Assembly (NCBI GenBank): GCA_027021615.1
Contig: JALUTY010000096.1
Span: 33,006 to 97,005 of the forward strand
DNA from: a bacterium
GTDB taxonomy: Bacteria > Desulfobacterota > Deferrisomatia > Deferrisomatales > Deferrisomataceae
Length of the DNA: 64,000 nt
Direction: 5' to 3'
Below the pieces are notes generated by a model. It had not been told where the DNA came from and searched no databases. It saw nothing but the letters and a program-made list of their open reading frames with translations. Below are positions 16,765 through 24,807 of the stretch, piece after piece; the first letter of the stretch is position 1; every line of letters starts with the position of its first letter. The position numbers and the translations under genes were made by a program.

Positions 16765-18552
16765 ATGGCCAAGATTCTCCTTTGGAACTCCCTCACCACC
16801 CGGCGCCGGTCCGCGAGCGACACGTTCTTCGACAACGGTCTTGGGGTGCTGGCCGCCCATCTCGAGGCCAGGGGCCATTCGGTGTGGATGGAGGACTGGG
16901 CCACCGACGAGTTCTTCGCCGACCTCACCCTGAAGCCGGTGGCCCGGCTTCTGCGGCCGGCCTACGGCCTGCTGCTGGGCGCCCGGCGCGACGACCCTCC
17001 TCCGGTCTGGATGAAGGCCCTGGGCGGGGCGACCATGGGGCTCCAAGAGGTGCAGTCCGCCCTCCAGAGGCGGGCCATGGAAGCCCGCCTGCGGGACCTG
17101 GCGTGGCGGGTGGTGGAGGAGGGGGTGCCGATCGTGGGGGTCAAGCTGTGGTACGGCGAGGCGTTTGGCTGGGCGCGGCGGTTCGCCGAGCTCGTGCGCG
17201 AGCGGGCCCCCGAGGTGGTGCTGATCGCCGGGGGGTACCACGCCACCCTGTACGAGGAGGAGGTCCTGCGGCAGAGCCCCTTCGATCTGGCCGTGCGGGG
17301 GGAGGGGGAGTTCGCGCTGACCAAGATCCTCGGCCTCGTCGACGCCATGCCCGGAGCGGGCCGGGAGGCGGTGTTGGGGGCGGTGGCGTCGCGGCGGTTC
17401 GAGAACGTGCTGTGGCGGGAGCCGGAGGGGACGATCCGGAAGGGCCGGAAACGGCCCGTGAAGATCGTGAAGAAGGCCGTTCCCCGGTACGGAGACCGTC
17501 CGGGGAAGGTACGGATCCACGTGCTGCTGGAGAGCCTCGGCTGCCCCTGGGGCAAGTGTCACTTCTGCGTTCATCCCCATTTCTACAAGAAGTACGCGCC
17601 CCGGCCCGTGGAGGACGTGATCGCGGAGATGCGGGCCATGGTGGACCAGGGCATCGGCATCTTCCGGTTCGCCGGGTCCGACACGCCGCCGGCTTTCGGC
17701 GCCCGGATCGCCGAGGGCATCCTGGATGCCGGACTTGAGGTCGTCTACGGCATGGGGAGCCGGGCCGTGCGACACGCTGCCCGGCCCGAGGTGTTCGAGC
17801 GGACGGTTCGCCAGTACGAGACCATGCTGCGCTCGGGGCTCCGGGCCGTCTTTATCGGAGGTGAGACCGGGCACGACCGGATCAATGACGAGGTGATGAA
17901 CAAGGGCGTCACCCGCTCGGATCTGGTGGCCACGGCCCGGGCCATCCGGGAGGCGGAGGGCCGGACCGGGCTCCCCATCGACGTGTCGCTGGCCCTGATC
18001 TATCCCACCCCCCTCGTGGAGGGGGTGACCGACCAGGAGGTGTTCGAGGCGAACCTCGAGCTGCTTCACGAGTTCCGGCCGGACTCGGTCATGGTCACAC
18101 CCCCGGGTCCGTTCAAGCACAGCCGGTGGTACACCGAGAAGGAGCGGTTCGGGTTCGAGTTCGAGGAGTCGGTGATCCCGTCGGCCATGGAGTACGAGTA
18201 CGTCCTGTACAAGCCCCCCTCCCTATGGCCCCGGTTGGACGTGGGGCTCCAGGGCCGCAGCTTCGTCCAGCTCCTGGAGGAGTGCGGCCGTTTCCGCAAA
18301 GCGGTCGAGGCCATGGGGATCCCCACCGACATCTCGGACGAGCACTTTCTCATGCTCCGGGCAGCCGGGTACGAGGGGCGCGAAGGGGCCGAGGAGTTCA
18401 AACGGGAGACCCTGCTCGACATCGTGTCGTGCGACTATCGAACCCTCCTCGGCGTCTCCCGCCGGATCAACGCCGAGAGCCGCCGGCTGGCGACCGCGTC
18501 GAGCTCCGGAAGCCTGGAGGAGAACGAGAAGAACTCCCCGGCCGCCGCCTGA
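16765..18552 (+). CDS. B12-binding-domain radical SAM protein
   Basis: A 595-residue protein with an N-terminal Rossmann-like cobalamin-binding region (about 1-170, with RFAELVRERAPEVVLIAGGYH and LAVRGEGEF) and a radical SAM barrel. The cluster-binding cysteines are C260, C265 and C268 in GCPWGKCHFC, that is C-x4-C-x2-C rather than the canonical C-x3-C-x2-C; a WGKC/WNKC form recurs in some B12-radical SAM subgroups. Such enzymes methylate unactivated carbons or rearrange rings. It starts 81 bases after the ligase gene on the same strand with GGAG upstream, so probably the same operon. Product unknown. Confidence 0.8.
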   Translation: MAKILLWNSLTTRRRSASDTFFDNGLGVLAAHLEARGHSVWMEDWATDEFFADLTLKPVARLLRPAYGLLLGARRDDPPPVWMKALGGATMGLQEVQSALQRRAMEARLRDLAWRVVEEGVPIVGVKLWYGEAFGWARRFAELVRERAPEVVLIAGGYHATLYEEEVLRQSPFDLAVRGEGEFALTKILGLVDAMPGAGREAVLGAVASRRFENVLWREPEGTIRKGRKRPVKIVKKAVPRYGDRPGKVRIHVLLESLGCPWGKCHFCVHPHFYKKYAPRPVEDVIAEMRAMVDQGIGIFRFAGSDTPPAFGARIAEGILDAGLEVVYGMGSRAVRHAARPEVFERTVRQYETMLRSGLRAVFIGGETGHDRINDEVMNKGVTRSDLVATARAIREAEGRTGLPIDVSLALIYPTPLVEGVTDQEVFEANLELLHEFRPDSVMVTPPGPFKHSRWYTEKERFGFEFEESVIPSAMEYEYVLYKPPSLWPRLDVGLQGRSFVQLLEECGRFRKAVEAMGIPTDISDEHFLMLRAAGYEGREGAEEFKRETLLDIVSCDYRTLLGVSRRINAESRRLATASSSGSLEENEKNSPAAA

Positions 18553-18743
18553 CCCGCCCCTTTCTCCATCCCTCATCCATGCGCCTCGCCGTGGCGCCCG
18601 TGCCGCGGTTTCGGGTATCCTTACCGCTTCCGAGTCCGATTCCCGAGAAGGAAGCAGGGCTCTCGGACGGCCCCGGCCATCGAGCTGCTGGGAGCCGCTC
18701 GGGGGACTTGCGTCCGTTCTTCTGCCAGCGAGGAGCGCCGTCT

Positions 18744-20000
18744 ATGCCGATGTCTGCCGACTTTCACCACAGGCTCTCGCCCATTCTGCCCCGCATCGCC
18801 GAGACCTTCGGCACGCCGTTTCACATCTACGACGAGATCGGGATCCGCAGCACGGGCGAGAGGCTCAAGAGGGCGTTTGCGGGGGTGGCGGAGTTTCGGG
18901 AGTACTACGCGGTCAAGGCGCTACCCAACCCGGCGGTGCTCCGGATCATGGCGGAGATGGGGTTCGGGTTCGACTGCAGCTCGATCCCGGAGATCGAGCT
19001 GGCCCGACGGGTGGGGGCGTCCGGAGAGGAGGTCCTGTTCACCTCCAACAACACCACGTCAGAGGAGATGGAGGCGTGTCTGGCGGTGGGCGGGATCCTC
19101 AACCTAGATGACGTGACACTGATCCCGAAGGTGCCGCGCATGCCGGAGCTGATCTGCTTCCGGTACAACCCCGGGCCCCGCCGCACCGGCAACGCGATCA
19201 TCGGGAACCCGGTGGAGGCCAAGTACGGCGTGGCCCACGGGCAGATCGTGGACGCCTACCGGGAGGCCCGGGACCGGGGAGCGCGCCGGTTCGGGCTGCA
19301 CACGATGATCTGCTCCAATGAGCGCAACGCCGGCTACTTCGTGGAGACGGTCCGGATGCTCCTCGAGGTGGTGGAGGAGGTCCAGAACGCCCTGGGGATC
19401 CGGTTCGAGTTCGTGAACATGGGGGGCGGGCTGGGCATCCCGTACCGGCCCGGGGACGAGCCCTTGGACCTGGAGTCCATGGCCACGCGGATCGCGGGGC
19501 TGCTCGGGGAGTTTGGCCGCACCCACGGCTACGTGCCCCGGTTGCTCATGGAGAGCGGCCGGTACATGACCGGCCCCCACGGGGTCCTGGTGACCCGGTG
19601 CATCAACCACAAGCACATCTACCGCGAGTACGTGGGCGTGGACGCCTGCATGTCGGCGTTGATGCGGCCGGCCATCTACGGGGCGTACCACCATGTCACG
19701 GTGCACGGTAAGGAGGACAGGCCCGCGGACACCGTGGTGGACGTGGTGGGGGCGCTGTGCGAGAACAACGACAAGTTCGCGGTGCAGCGGTCCCTGCCCC
19801 GGATCGACGAGGGGGACCTGTTGCTCGTTCACGACACGGGGGCCCATGGCCACGCCATGGGGTTCAACTACAACGGCCGGCTGCGTCCCCAAGAGCTGCT
19901 GCTCCGGGCAGACGGTACGGTGGAGCGGATCCGGCGGGCCGAAACAATGGACGACTACTTCGCCACCCTGAGCTTCGAGCCCGAGGTATGGAGGGGGTGA
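18744..20000 (+). CDS. Diaminopimelate decarboxylase-type PLP enzyme
   Basis: A 418-residue fold-III (alanine-racemase-like barrel) PLP decarboxylase. The PLP lysine is in YYAVKALPNP, the glycine-rich phosphate site in NMGGGLGIPY, the substrate arginine region in LLMESGRYMTG, and the second active-site segment is GALCENNDKF. The segment HTMICSNE replaces the HIGSQ of classical LysA and occurs in a distinct LysA subgroup. It may make lysine from meso-diaminopimelate, or serve the adjacent biosynthetic genes, since exosortase A loci often contain a related decarboxylase. AGGAG lies 8 bases before the ATG; the 5' extension of the open frame is a shadow. Confidence 0.8.
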   Translation: MPMSADFHHRLSPILPRIAETFGTPFHIYDEIGIRSTGERLKRAFAGVAEFREYYAVKALPNPAVLRIMAEMGFGFDCSSIPEIELARRVGASGEEVLFTSNNTTSEEMEACLAVGGILNLDDVTLIPKVPRMPELICFRYNPGPRRTGNAIIGNPVEAKYGVAHGQIVDAYREARDRGARRFGLHTMICSNERNAGYFVETVRMLLEVVEEVQNALGIRFEFVNMGGGLGIPYRPGDEPLDLESMATRIAGLLGEFGRTHGYVPRLLMESGRYMTGPHGVLVTRCINHKHIYREYVGVDACMSALMRPAIYGAYHHVTVHGKEDRPADTVVDVVGALCENNDKFAVQRSLPRIDEGDLLLVHDTGAHGHAMGFNYNGRLRPQELLLRADGTVERIRRAETMDDYFATLSFEPEVWRG

Positions 20001-20219
20001 GAGGCGAGAACCGGGCATCGACGGAGAGCTGGAGGAGTTCGAACTCCTTCGGCAGGAGCCGTCCGGCTCCCCTCCGGCTCTCCAGCGGACCCCATGCCCG
20101 CGGGTTGCCGGTGGCGGTGTTGGGCCCCTGACCGACGACCGAAGACCGCTTTCGGCACATCAACATCCGGATCCTGTGACCCGGCGCCGGCCCGTGAGCC
20201 GGCGGAAGGAGGCGAACCC
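20001..20219. other. Spacer with imperfect hairpin and 7-mer repeats
   Basis: 219 bases between the decarboxylase and the small membrane protein gene. A large imperfect hairpin is possible (GCTGGAGGAG near 20027 against CTCTCCAGC near 20080), containing the palindrome GGAGTTCGAACTCC. Two or three GACCGACGACC-type 7-mers lie at 20129-20150. No ORF or RNA gene recognised. Confidence 0.4.
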
Positions 20220-20474
20220 ATGAGCCGGAAAGAGTTTCTGCTCGGTGTGGGAATGGGCGCGGTGGGGGCGTTGCTGCTCGCGAATCTCCTGCGGCCCGAG
20301 ACGCCGGTGGCGTACACCCTGCCCGAGCCTGCGGGCCCGCCGGTGTCCATCTCGGCTGCCGGCGACTCGGCCTGGGCCATCGTGGGCAACCGAGTGTACT
20401 ACCTCAGCCTCAAGAGCCGGGGAGAGCTGAAGAACCGGATCATCTACCTGATCGACGACGAGGAGCTCAAATGA
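20220..20474 (+). CDS. Small single-pass membrane protein
   Basis: An 84-residue protein with a strong ribosome-binding site (GGAGG, 6 bases before the ATG). Residues 7-24 (LLGVGMGAVGALLLANLL) form one transmembrane helix or uncleaved signal anchor; the rest is a short periplasmic domain with alternating strands (AWAIVGNRVYYLSLKS). I do not recognise the family. Its stop overlaps the start of the TlpA-like gene (ATGA), so the two products are probably made together and may act together at the membrane. Confidence 0.65.
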   Translation: MSRKEFLLGVGMGAVGALLLANLLRPETPVAYTLPEPAGPPVSISAAGDSAWAIVGNRVYYLSLKSRGELKNRIIYLIDDEELK

Positions 20475-21727
20475 CCCGTCGGGTATCGGGCTGGCTCCTG
20501 GCGCTCCTGGTTGCCTGCCCGGCCCTTGCCCGCGAGGTCCCACCGGCGAGGCTGCGGGTGGGCGACGTGCTTCCCCCGCTGGCGGGGGTGGACCTGGCCG
20601 GCCGGCCGGTGACGTTGAAGGACCTGGCCGGGGACGGGGCCGTGGTCCTGTCGTTCTGGTCGGTCCACTGCCGGGACTGCGTGCGGGAGCTGGACGATCT
20701 GCGACTTGTGGGCCGGGAGTTCCAGGGCGAGGACCTGACCCTGGTGGCCGTGAACACCGACTCGGGCCTGCCGCTCAACCGGATCGCCGGGTTCGTGCGG
20801 AGGTACGAGGCGGCCCGGGGCTCGCTGGGGGTGGCTCACCTTCTGGATCGGGACGCCGCCATCCTCCGGTCGCTGGGCATCCGGTACATCCCTTTGCTGG
20901 TGGTGGCCGATCGGACCGGTCGGATCACGGCCCTGGTGTCCGGCTACCGGCAGGGGGACCGGGAGCTCCTGGGCCGTGCCCTGGAAGAGGGCACCGTGGC
21001 GTTGGGCGCCTGGGGAACCGGGCTGCGGGCTCGCCTGGTCACCCTGCTGCGCGGCCAGGGGACGGGCGGCGGTGTGGAGTGGGGAAGCTTCCGGGTGGAG
21101 GCGGAGCTGCCCCGGTTCGGCCTGTACGACGCCTCGGGCTGGATCGCCGATCCGGTCGGCCGGGCCGACCGGCAGAGCGAGTCACGCCGGGTCGAAGGGG
21201 TGGTGGCCGACCGGCTGCGGGTGGCCCTGGCCCAGGAGGCCCTGGCGAGCGTGGGGGTGCGGCTCCCGGGCCCGAACGCGGCAGCGCGGCTCGGCGAGGG
21301 GATCCGGGTTCCGGAGAGCCCCCTGGCGGGTGACGGCCGGTGGGCGCGGCTGTACGCCGACCTGGCGTTCGACGGCCTGTACCGCGAGGAGGATCGCCAG
21401 GCCCTTTGGACCGGGGACGTGTACCGGGCCGGCATGGTGGGGGACGTGGACCTGGGCAGGCTCCGGGCCAGGCTGAAGAACCTGGATCTCCCGACGGAGC
21501 CGAGCACCATCCGGCTCGAGGTGGTGACCGACTTCGACTTCAAGGCCCGGGCGGTGCTCGAGGAGCTCCGGAGGGTCTCGTACCGGCTCCAGCAGGTGCG
21601 GGGGGAGGACCTGCTCTATTACGGCACCCCTGAGCAGCTGGCGACCGAGATCCGGGGGCTCTCCCTTGGCCTGCGGATCTTTGCGGAGCCCCTGGGCGAA
21701 GATCGGGTTCGGGTGGAACTCTTCTGA
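20471..21727 (+). CDS. TlpA/ResA-like thiol-disulfide oxidoreductase with extra C-terminal domain
   Basis: A 418-residue exported protein. A signal peptide (MTRRVSGWLLALLVACPALA) is followed by a thioredoxin-fold redoxin domain (about 28-165) with a CRDC active site in SFWSVHCRDC and a cis-proline region IRYIPLLVVADRTGRI. TlpA-like proteins reduce disulfides in cytochrome c and oxidase maturation. The remaining 250 residues form an unrecognised domain that is not part of ordinary TlpA. Coupled to the small membrane protein gene upstream; copy B of the dispersed element follows. Confidence 0.78.
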   Translation: MTRRVSGWLLALLVACPALAREVPPARLRVGDVLPPLAGVDLAGRPVTLKDLAGDGAVVLSFWSVHCRDCVRELDDLRLVGREFQGEDLTLVAVNTDSGLPLNRIAGFVRRYEAARGSLGVAHLLDRDAAILRSLGIRYIPLLVVADRTGRITALVSGYRQGDRELLGRALEEGTVALGAWGTGLRARLVTLLRGQGTGGGVEWGSFRVEAELPRFGLYDASGWIADPVGRADRQSESRRVEGVVADRLRVALAQEALASVGVRLPGPNAAARLGEGIRVPESPLAGDGRWARLYADLAFDGLYREEDRQALWTGDVYRAGMVGDVDLGRLRARLKNLDLPTEPSTIRLEVVTDFDFKARAVLEELRRVSYRLQQVRGEDLLYYGTPEQLATEIRGLSLGLRIFAEPLGEDRVRVELF

Positions 21728-21736
21728 TACCGAGTT

Positions 21737-21982
21737 GCGTTCAAACCGAGAGCCTTCGGGGGACGGGGCAACGGACCTGCCCCCGGCCGGGCGCGAAGCC
21801 GGGCATAAGATTCGCCGCGCAGGCACGGCGCTGAAAAGCTGTTTCACGACAACTCGTCGGTGGAATCCGAACCATTTCGTGGTCCGAGCGTCCGAGGCGC
21901 CGCGCGGCGAGCTAAGGGGCCGCGCCCGGCTCTTCGGCAGGCCCCTTGCCCTTCCGAGCAGGGAGCAATAGCGCCTGGTTAT
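21737..21982 (+). repeat. Dispersed ~250-bp element, copy B
   Basis: Near full-length copy in plus orientation in the 280-base gap before larE. Aligned by eye, it is a close reverse-complement match to copy H over about 230 bases, sharing CCGGCCGGGCGCGAAGCC, AGATTCGCCGCGCAGGCAC, CACGACAACTCG and CGAGCAGGGAGC. It ends at GCGCCTGGTTATCC, 25 bases before the larE ATG, so larE may be expressed from or across the element. Confidence 0.8.
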
Positions 21983-22007
21983 CCGCTGGGGTAATAACTT
22001 GCAGAGC

Positions 22008-22835
22008 ATGCCACTAGCCGAGAAGGAGCGCCGTCTGCAGGCCATTCTCCAGGACATGGGGGGAGTGGTCATCGGGTTCTCCGGGGGGGTGGACTCGAGC
22101 TACCTCTATGCCGCGGCCGTCGAGGTCCTGGGCGAGCGAGCCTTGGGCGTGACGGCCGTGTCCGACACCTACCCCGAGCGGGAGCGGCGCGAGGCCGAGG
22201 CCCTGGCCCGGGCCCTGGACGGGCGCCATCGCCTGATCGTGAGCGAGGAGCTGGACCTGCCCGCGTTCACCCGCAACCCCCCGGACCGGTGCTACCACTG
22301 CAAGCGGGAGCTCTTCGGGAAGCTCCTTGAGGTGGCCCGGGAAGAGGGGCTCCCGTGGGTGGCCGACGGCACCAACGCCGACGACCGGTCCGACCACCGT
22401 CCCGGACGACGGGCCGCCCGGGAGCTGGGGGTGCGAAGCCCCCTGGAGGAGGCGGGCCTGACCAAGCACGACATCCGCGAGCTGTCGCGCCGGCGGGGGC
22501 TCCCCACCTGGGACAAGCCGGCCATGGCGTGCCTTTCGTCGCGGTTTCCCTACGGCACCCCCATCACCCGGCCCGAGGTGGCCCGGGTGGGCCGGGCCGA
22601 GGAGGGGCTTCGGGCCCTGGGCCTGCGGGTGCTCCGGGTGCGCCACCACGGCGACGTGGCCCGGATCGAGGTGGGGCCCGACGAGTTCCCCCGCGTGGCA
22701 GGGCTCTTGCGCGGCGAGGTGGTGCGCATCGTGAAAGACGCGGGCTACGCCTATGTGGCCCTGGACCTCCAGGGGTACCGCACCGGCGCCATGAACGAGG
22801 TCCTGTCACCGGACGAGCGGGAAGACTCCCCATGA
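22008..22835 (+). CDS. larE: Nickel-pincer cofactor sulfur transferase LarE
   Basis: A 275-residue PP-loop enzyme that adenylates the carboxylates of the LarB product and converts them to thiocarboxylates in nickel-pincer nucleotide synthesis. SGGVDS is at residues 25-30. Three cysteines, C95 and C98 (RCYHCKREL) and C175 (AMACLSSRFPYG), match the three-cysteine LarE class, thought to carry a [4Fe-4S] cluster and transfer sulfur catalytically, unlike the single-Cys sacrificial enzyme. The ATG at 22008 is chosen; a TTG 9 bases earlier is possible and no clear ribosome-binding site precedes either. Overlaps larB (ATGA). Confidence 0.9.
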   Translation: MPLAEKERRLQAILQDMGGVVIGFSGGVDSSYLYAAAVEVLGERALGVTAVSDTYPERERREAEALARALDGRHRLIVSEELDLPAFTRNPPDRCYHCKRELFGKLLEVAREEGLPWVADGTNADDRSDHRPGRRAARELGVRSPLEEAGLTKHDIRELSRRRGLPTWDKPAMACLSSRFPYGTPITRPEVARVGRAEEGLRALGLRVLRVRHHGDVARIEVGPDEFPRVAGLLRGEVVRIVKDAGYAYVALDLQGYRTGAMNEVLSPDEREDSP

Positions 22836-23650
22836 CCCGCGACCAGGTGCGAAGGCTGCTGGAGTCGCTGCGGGCAGGGGACACGACCCCCGACGAGGTC
22901 CTCGACGCCCTGGCCGGGCTGCCGTTTCAAGACCTGGGCTTCGCCAAGGTGGACCACCACCGGGGCCTGCGCAAGGGGCTGCCCGAGGTGATCTACGGCG
23001 CGGGAAAGACCCCCGAGCAGGTGGCCGAGATTTTCGCCCGGCTGGCCGAGCGGTCGCCCACGGTCCTGTGCACCCGGGCCGATCCCGCCGCCTGGGGGAC
23101 GGTGCGCAGACGAGTCCCGGACGCCCGCTACCACCCCATAGCCCGCGTGATCGTGCTCCGGCGTGGAGCGGTCGAGCCGAGGGGGCTGGTGGTGGTGGCC
23201 GCGGCAGGGACCTCGGACCTGCCGGTGGCCGAGGAGACGGCCCTCACCCTTGACGCGTTCGGGAGCCGGGTCGAACGGCTCTACGATGTGGGCGTGGCCG
23301 GCCTCCACCGCTTGCTCGCCCACGGCGAGGTGCTACGCAAGGCCCGGTGTGTGGTGGCCGTGGCCGGCATGGAAGGAGCCCTGCCGTCGGTGATCGGCGG
23401 GCTGGTGGCCGTGCCCGTGATCGCCGTGCCCACCAGCGTGGGCTACGGCGCGAGCTTCGGCGGGGTCGCGGCGCTGCTGGCCATGCTGAACTCCTGCGCC
23501 TCCGGCGTGAGCGTGGTCAACATCGACAACGGTTTCGGCGCCGGCTACCAGGCCCACCTGATCAACCGCCTGGCCGAGGGGAGAGGCAGGGACGTCAACG
23601 TGGACGGTTGGAAAGGGAAGGAGGGGAAAGCAAGAGGCGATGAGGTGTGA
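22832..23650 (+). CDS. larB: Nickel-pincer cofactor biosynthesis protein LarB
   Basis: A 272-residue LarB, which carboxylates and hydrolyses nicotinic acid adenine dinucleotide as the first step of nickel-pincer nucleotide synthesis. The C-terminal PurE-like domain is evident in VVVAAAGTSDLPVAEETALT, VVAVAGMEGALPSVIGGLV and PTSVGYGASFGGVAALLAML, and the N-terminal part FAKVDHHRGLRKGLPEVIYG is typical. ATGA overlap with larE. Neither larC nor larA lies in the window, so the cofactor-insertion step and client enzyme must be elsewhere. The last 15 or so residues are Lys/Gly-rich and probably disordered. Confidence 0.9.
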   Translation: MTRDQVRRLLESLRAGDTTPDEVLDALAGLPFQDLGFAKVDHHRGLRKGLPEVIYGAGKTPEQVAEIFARLAERSPTVLCTRADPAAWGTVRRRVPDARYHPIARVIVLRRGAVEPRGLVVVAAAGTSDLPVAEETALTLDAFGSRVERLYDVGVAGLHRLLAHGEVLRKARCVVAVAGMEGALPSVIGGLVAVPVIAVPTSVGYGASFGGVAALLAMLNSCASGVSVVNIDNGFGAGYQAHLINRLAEGRGRDVNVDGWKGKEGKARGDEV

Positions 23651-23655
23651 AAAGT

Positions 23656-23669
23656 GGAAAAATTTTTCC
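23656..23669. promoter_or_regulatory. GGAAAAATTTTTCC palindrome after larB
   Basis: A perfect 14-base palindrome 5 bases after the larB stop, in the leader region of the PEP-CTERM gene. It could be a protein-binding dyad or part of larB 3'-end processing. It is one of the few AT tracts in this GC-rich region. Confidence 0.35.
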
Positions 23670-23752
23670 CTCAACTTGAAGGGGGGGGACCGGGTATGTG
23701 GAAGACTCGTTGATCTGGAGCCGAAAATCGATCGTAGGTCCTCTTTGTTGTG

Positions 23753-23768
23753 TGGCATGGAATCTGCA
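23753..23768 (+). promoter_or_regulatory. Sigma-54-type promoter of PEP-CTERM gene
   Basis: TGGCATGGAATCTGCA: TGGCA at -24 and CTGCA at -12, with the invariant GG (23754-23755) and GC (23766-23767) separated by exactly 10 bases. Transcription would start near 23780, about 47 bases before the ATG. PEP-CTERM genes in several proteobacteria are known to be under sigma-54 control through the PrsK/PrsR pair, which fits the context. Confidence 0.65.
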
Positions 23769-23826
23769 TCTTTCCTCCCCAATACGGAGATGCCCCCGTG
23801 TGGGCGCGCAGCGAAGGAGGCTGAGG

Positions 23827-24636
23827 ATGCGGAGTACGCGACTCGTCGCGTTGGTGGTTGTGAGTGGGATGCTGGCCCCGGCGGCGGGATGGGCGAGCAT
23901 CGTAAGCTTTCAGAGGGAGTTCAGGGTAGACGGAAAGGACGGCGCGAACGCCACCCTCCCGGCCGAACCGAGCAATACCCCGAGCGTCGTGTTCACGGAT
24001 CTCTCCGATGGGGTCGAGATTAAGATGGATCTCGGCAGCATGGCGAGGGGAAACGATAACTATCAGTATTACGTCCGGAACTGGTTGTTCAACTATTCCG
24101 GTGATGCCACAGATCTGGAGTTCCAGTACCTTTCCGACAAGAGCCATTCGTACACCCAGGCCGCCAACGTTCAGACCGGAGATTTTTCGGCTCCCGTGGC
24201 GTTCTCGGACGGCGGAGTGACCCGAAGCGCGCCGGTGAACGAGGTGGGCAATGGAGGAGGCGACGTCACCGGGGCTTTGGGAACGTTTGATATCCTGTTC
24301 GATTTCGCATTTCCTGACGACGGCCCTTGGAATTCTAAAAGTCAATATGAGTTCGACGTGGGCGAGTACGTGACCTACAAGGTCACCTCCTCGGGCAGCC
24401 ACACCCCGCGGGCCGCGGACTTCATGTTTCCCAGCGAAGACGGTACCGCCATGTCGGCGGTGGGCATCTGGCCCTCGTGCGAGAACTACGAGGTATGGTA
24501 CACCGCCGACGCCCCCAACGTGGTCCCGGAGCCGGGGACCATGGTGCTCCTGGGCACGGGCCTCCTGGGCATCGGGGCTTGGGGGCGCCGACAGCGACGG
24601 TCGGGGGCGCCAAAAAAGGGGGGGACGAAGACCTGA
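23827..24636 (+). CDS. PEP-CTERM sorting-domain protein
   Basis: A 269-residue exported protein. The signal peptide (MRSTRLVALVVVSGMLAPAAGWA) is followed by a beta-rich extracellular domain rich in Asn, Asp, Ser and aromatic residues. The C-terminus is a textbook PEP-CTERM signal: VPEPGTMVLLGTGLLGIGAW then an Arg-rich tail. Exosortase cleaves such signals during export to the cell surface, usually with exopolysaccharide synthesis. The ATG at 23827 has GAAGGAGG upstream. Codon use and GC are less extreme than in neighbours. The exosortase itself is not in the window. Confidence 0.88.
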   Translation: MRSTRLVALVVVSGMLAPAAGWASIVSFQREFRVDGKDGANATLPAEPSNTPSVVFTDLSDGVEIKMDLGSMARGNDNYQYYVRNWLFNYSGDATDLEFQYLSDKSHSYTQAANVQTGDFSAPVAFSDGGVTRSAPVNEVGNGGGDVTGALGTFDILFDFAFPDDGPWNSKSQYEFDVGEYVTYKVTSSGSHTPRAADFMFPSEDGTAMSAVGIWPSCENYEVWYTADAPNVVPEPGTMVLLGTGLLGIGAWGRRQRRSGAPKKGGTKT

Positions 24637-24660
24637 GGACGCCAACGCAGGCAACCGTGA

Positions 24661-24688
24661 GGGGCCTCCCGTGCGGGGGCCTTTTTTT
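24661..24688 (+). terminator. Intrinsic terminator after PEP-CTERM gene
   Basis: A 9-bp GC-rich stem (GGCCTCCCG / CGGGGGCC with one G-U pair) with a tiny loop, followed by seven T residues (24682-24688). It lies 25 bases after the stop and separates the PEP-CTERM gene from the TPR lipoprotein gene. Confidence 0.85.
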
Positions 24689-24807
24689 GTGCCTGGCGCG
24701 CCGGCTGGCTGGCTCGTAAAGTGTCGGGGTGGGGCGGTCGACAACGGACGGATAGGGCACTCGTCTGGGGGCCTCCGGGGCTTGCGCGGCAGGGAGGAGC
24801 ACGGGTC

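Noticed and set aside
15640..18120. Minus-strand open frame of 826 codons opposite the ligase and radical SAM genes
   Set aside because: His/Pro/Gly-rich composition with no motifs; the plus-strand genes have intact catalytic motifs and ribosome-binding sites.
23651..23826. Cyclic-di-GMP or other riboswitch in the PEP-CTERM leader
   Set aside because: No conserved aptamer core could be recognised; a sigma-54-type promoter explains the region better.
24690..24807. Second sigma-54 promoter before the PrsT-like gene
   Set aside because: GG and GC pairs are present but none has the required 10-base spacing with a TGGC-type -24.
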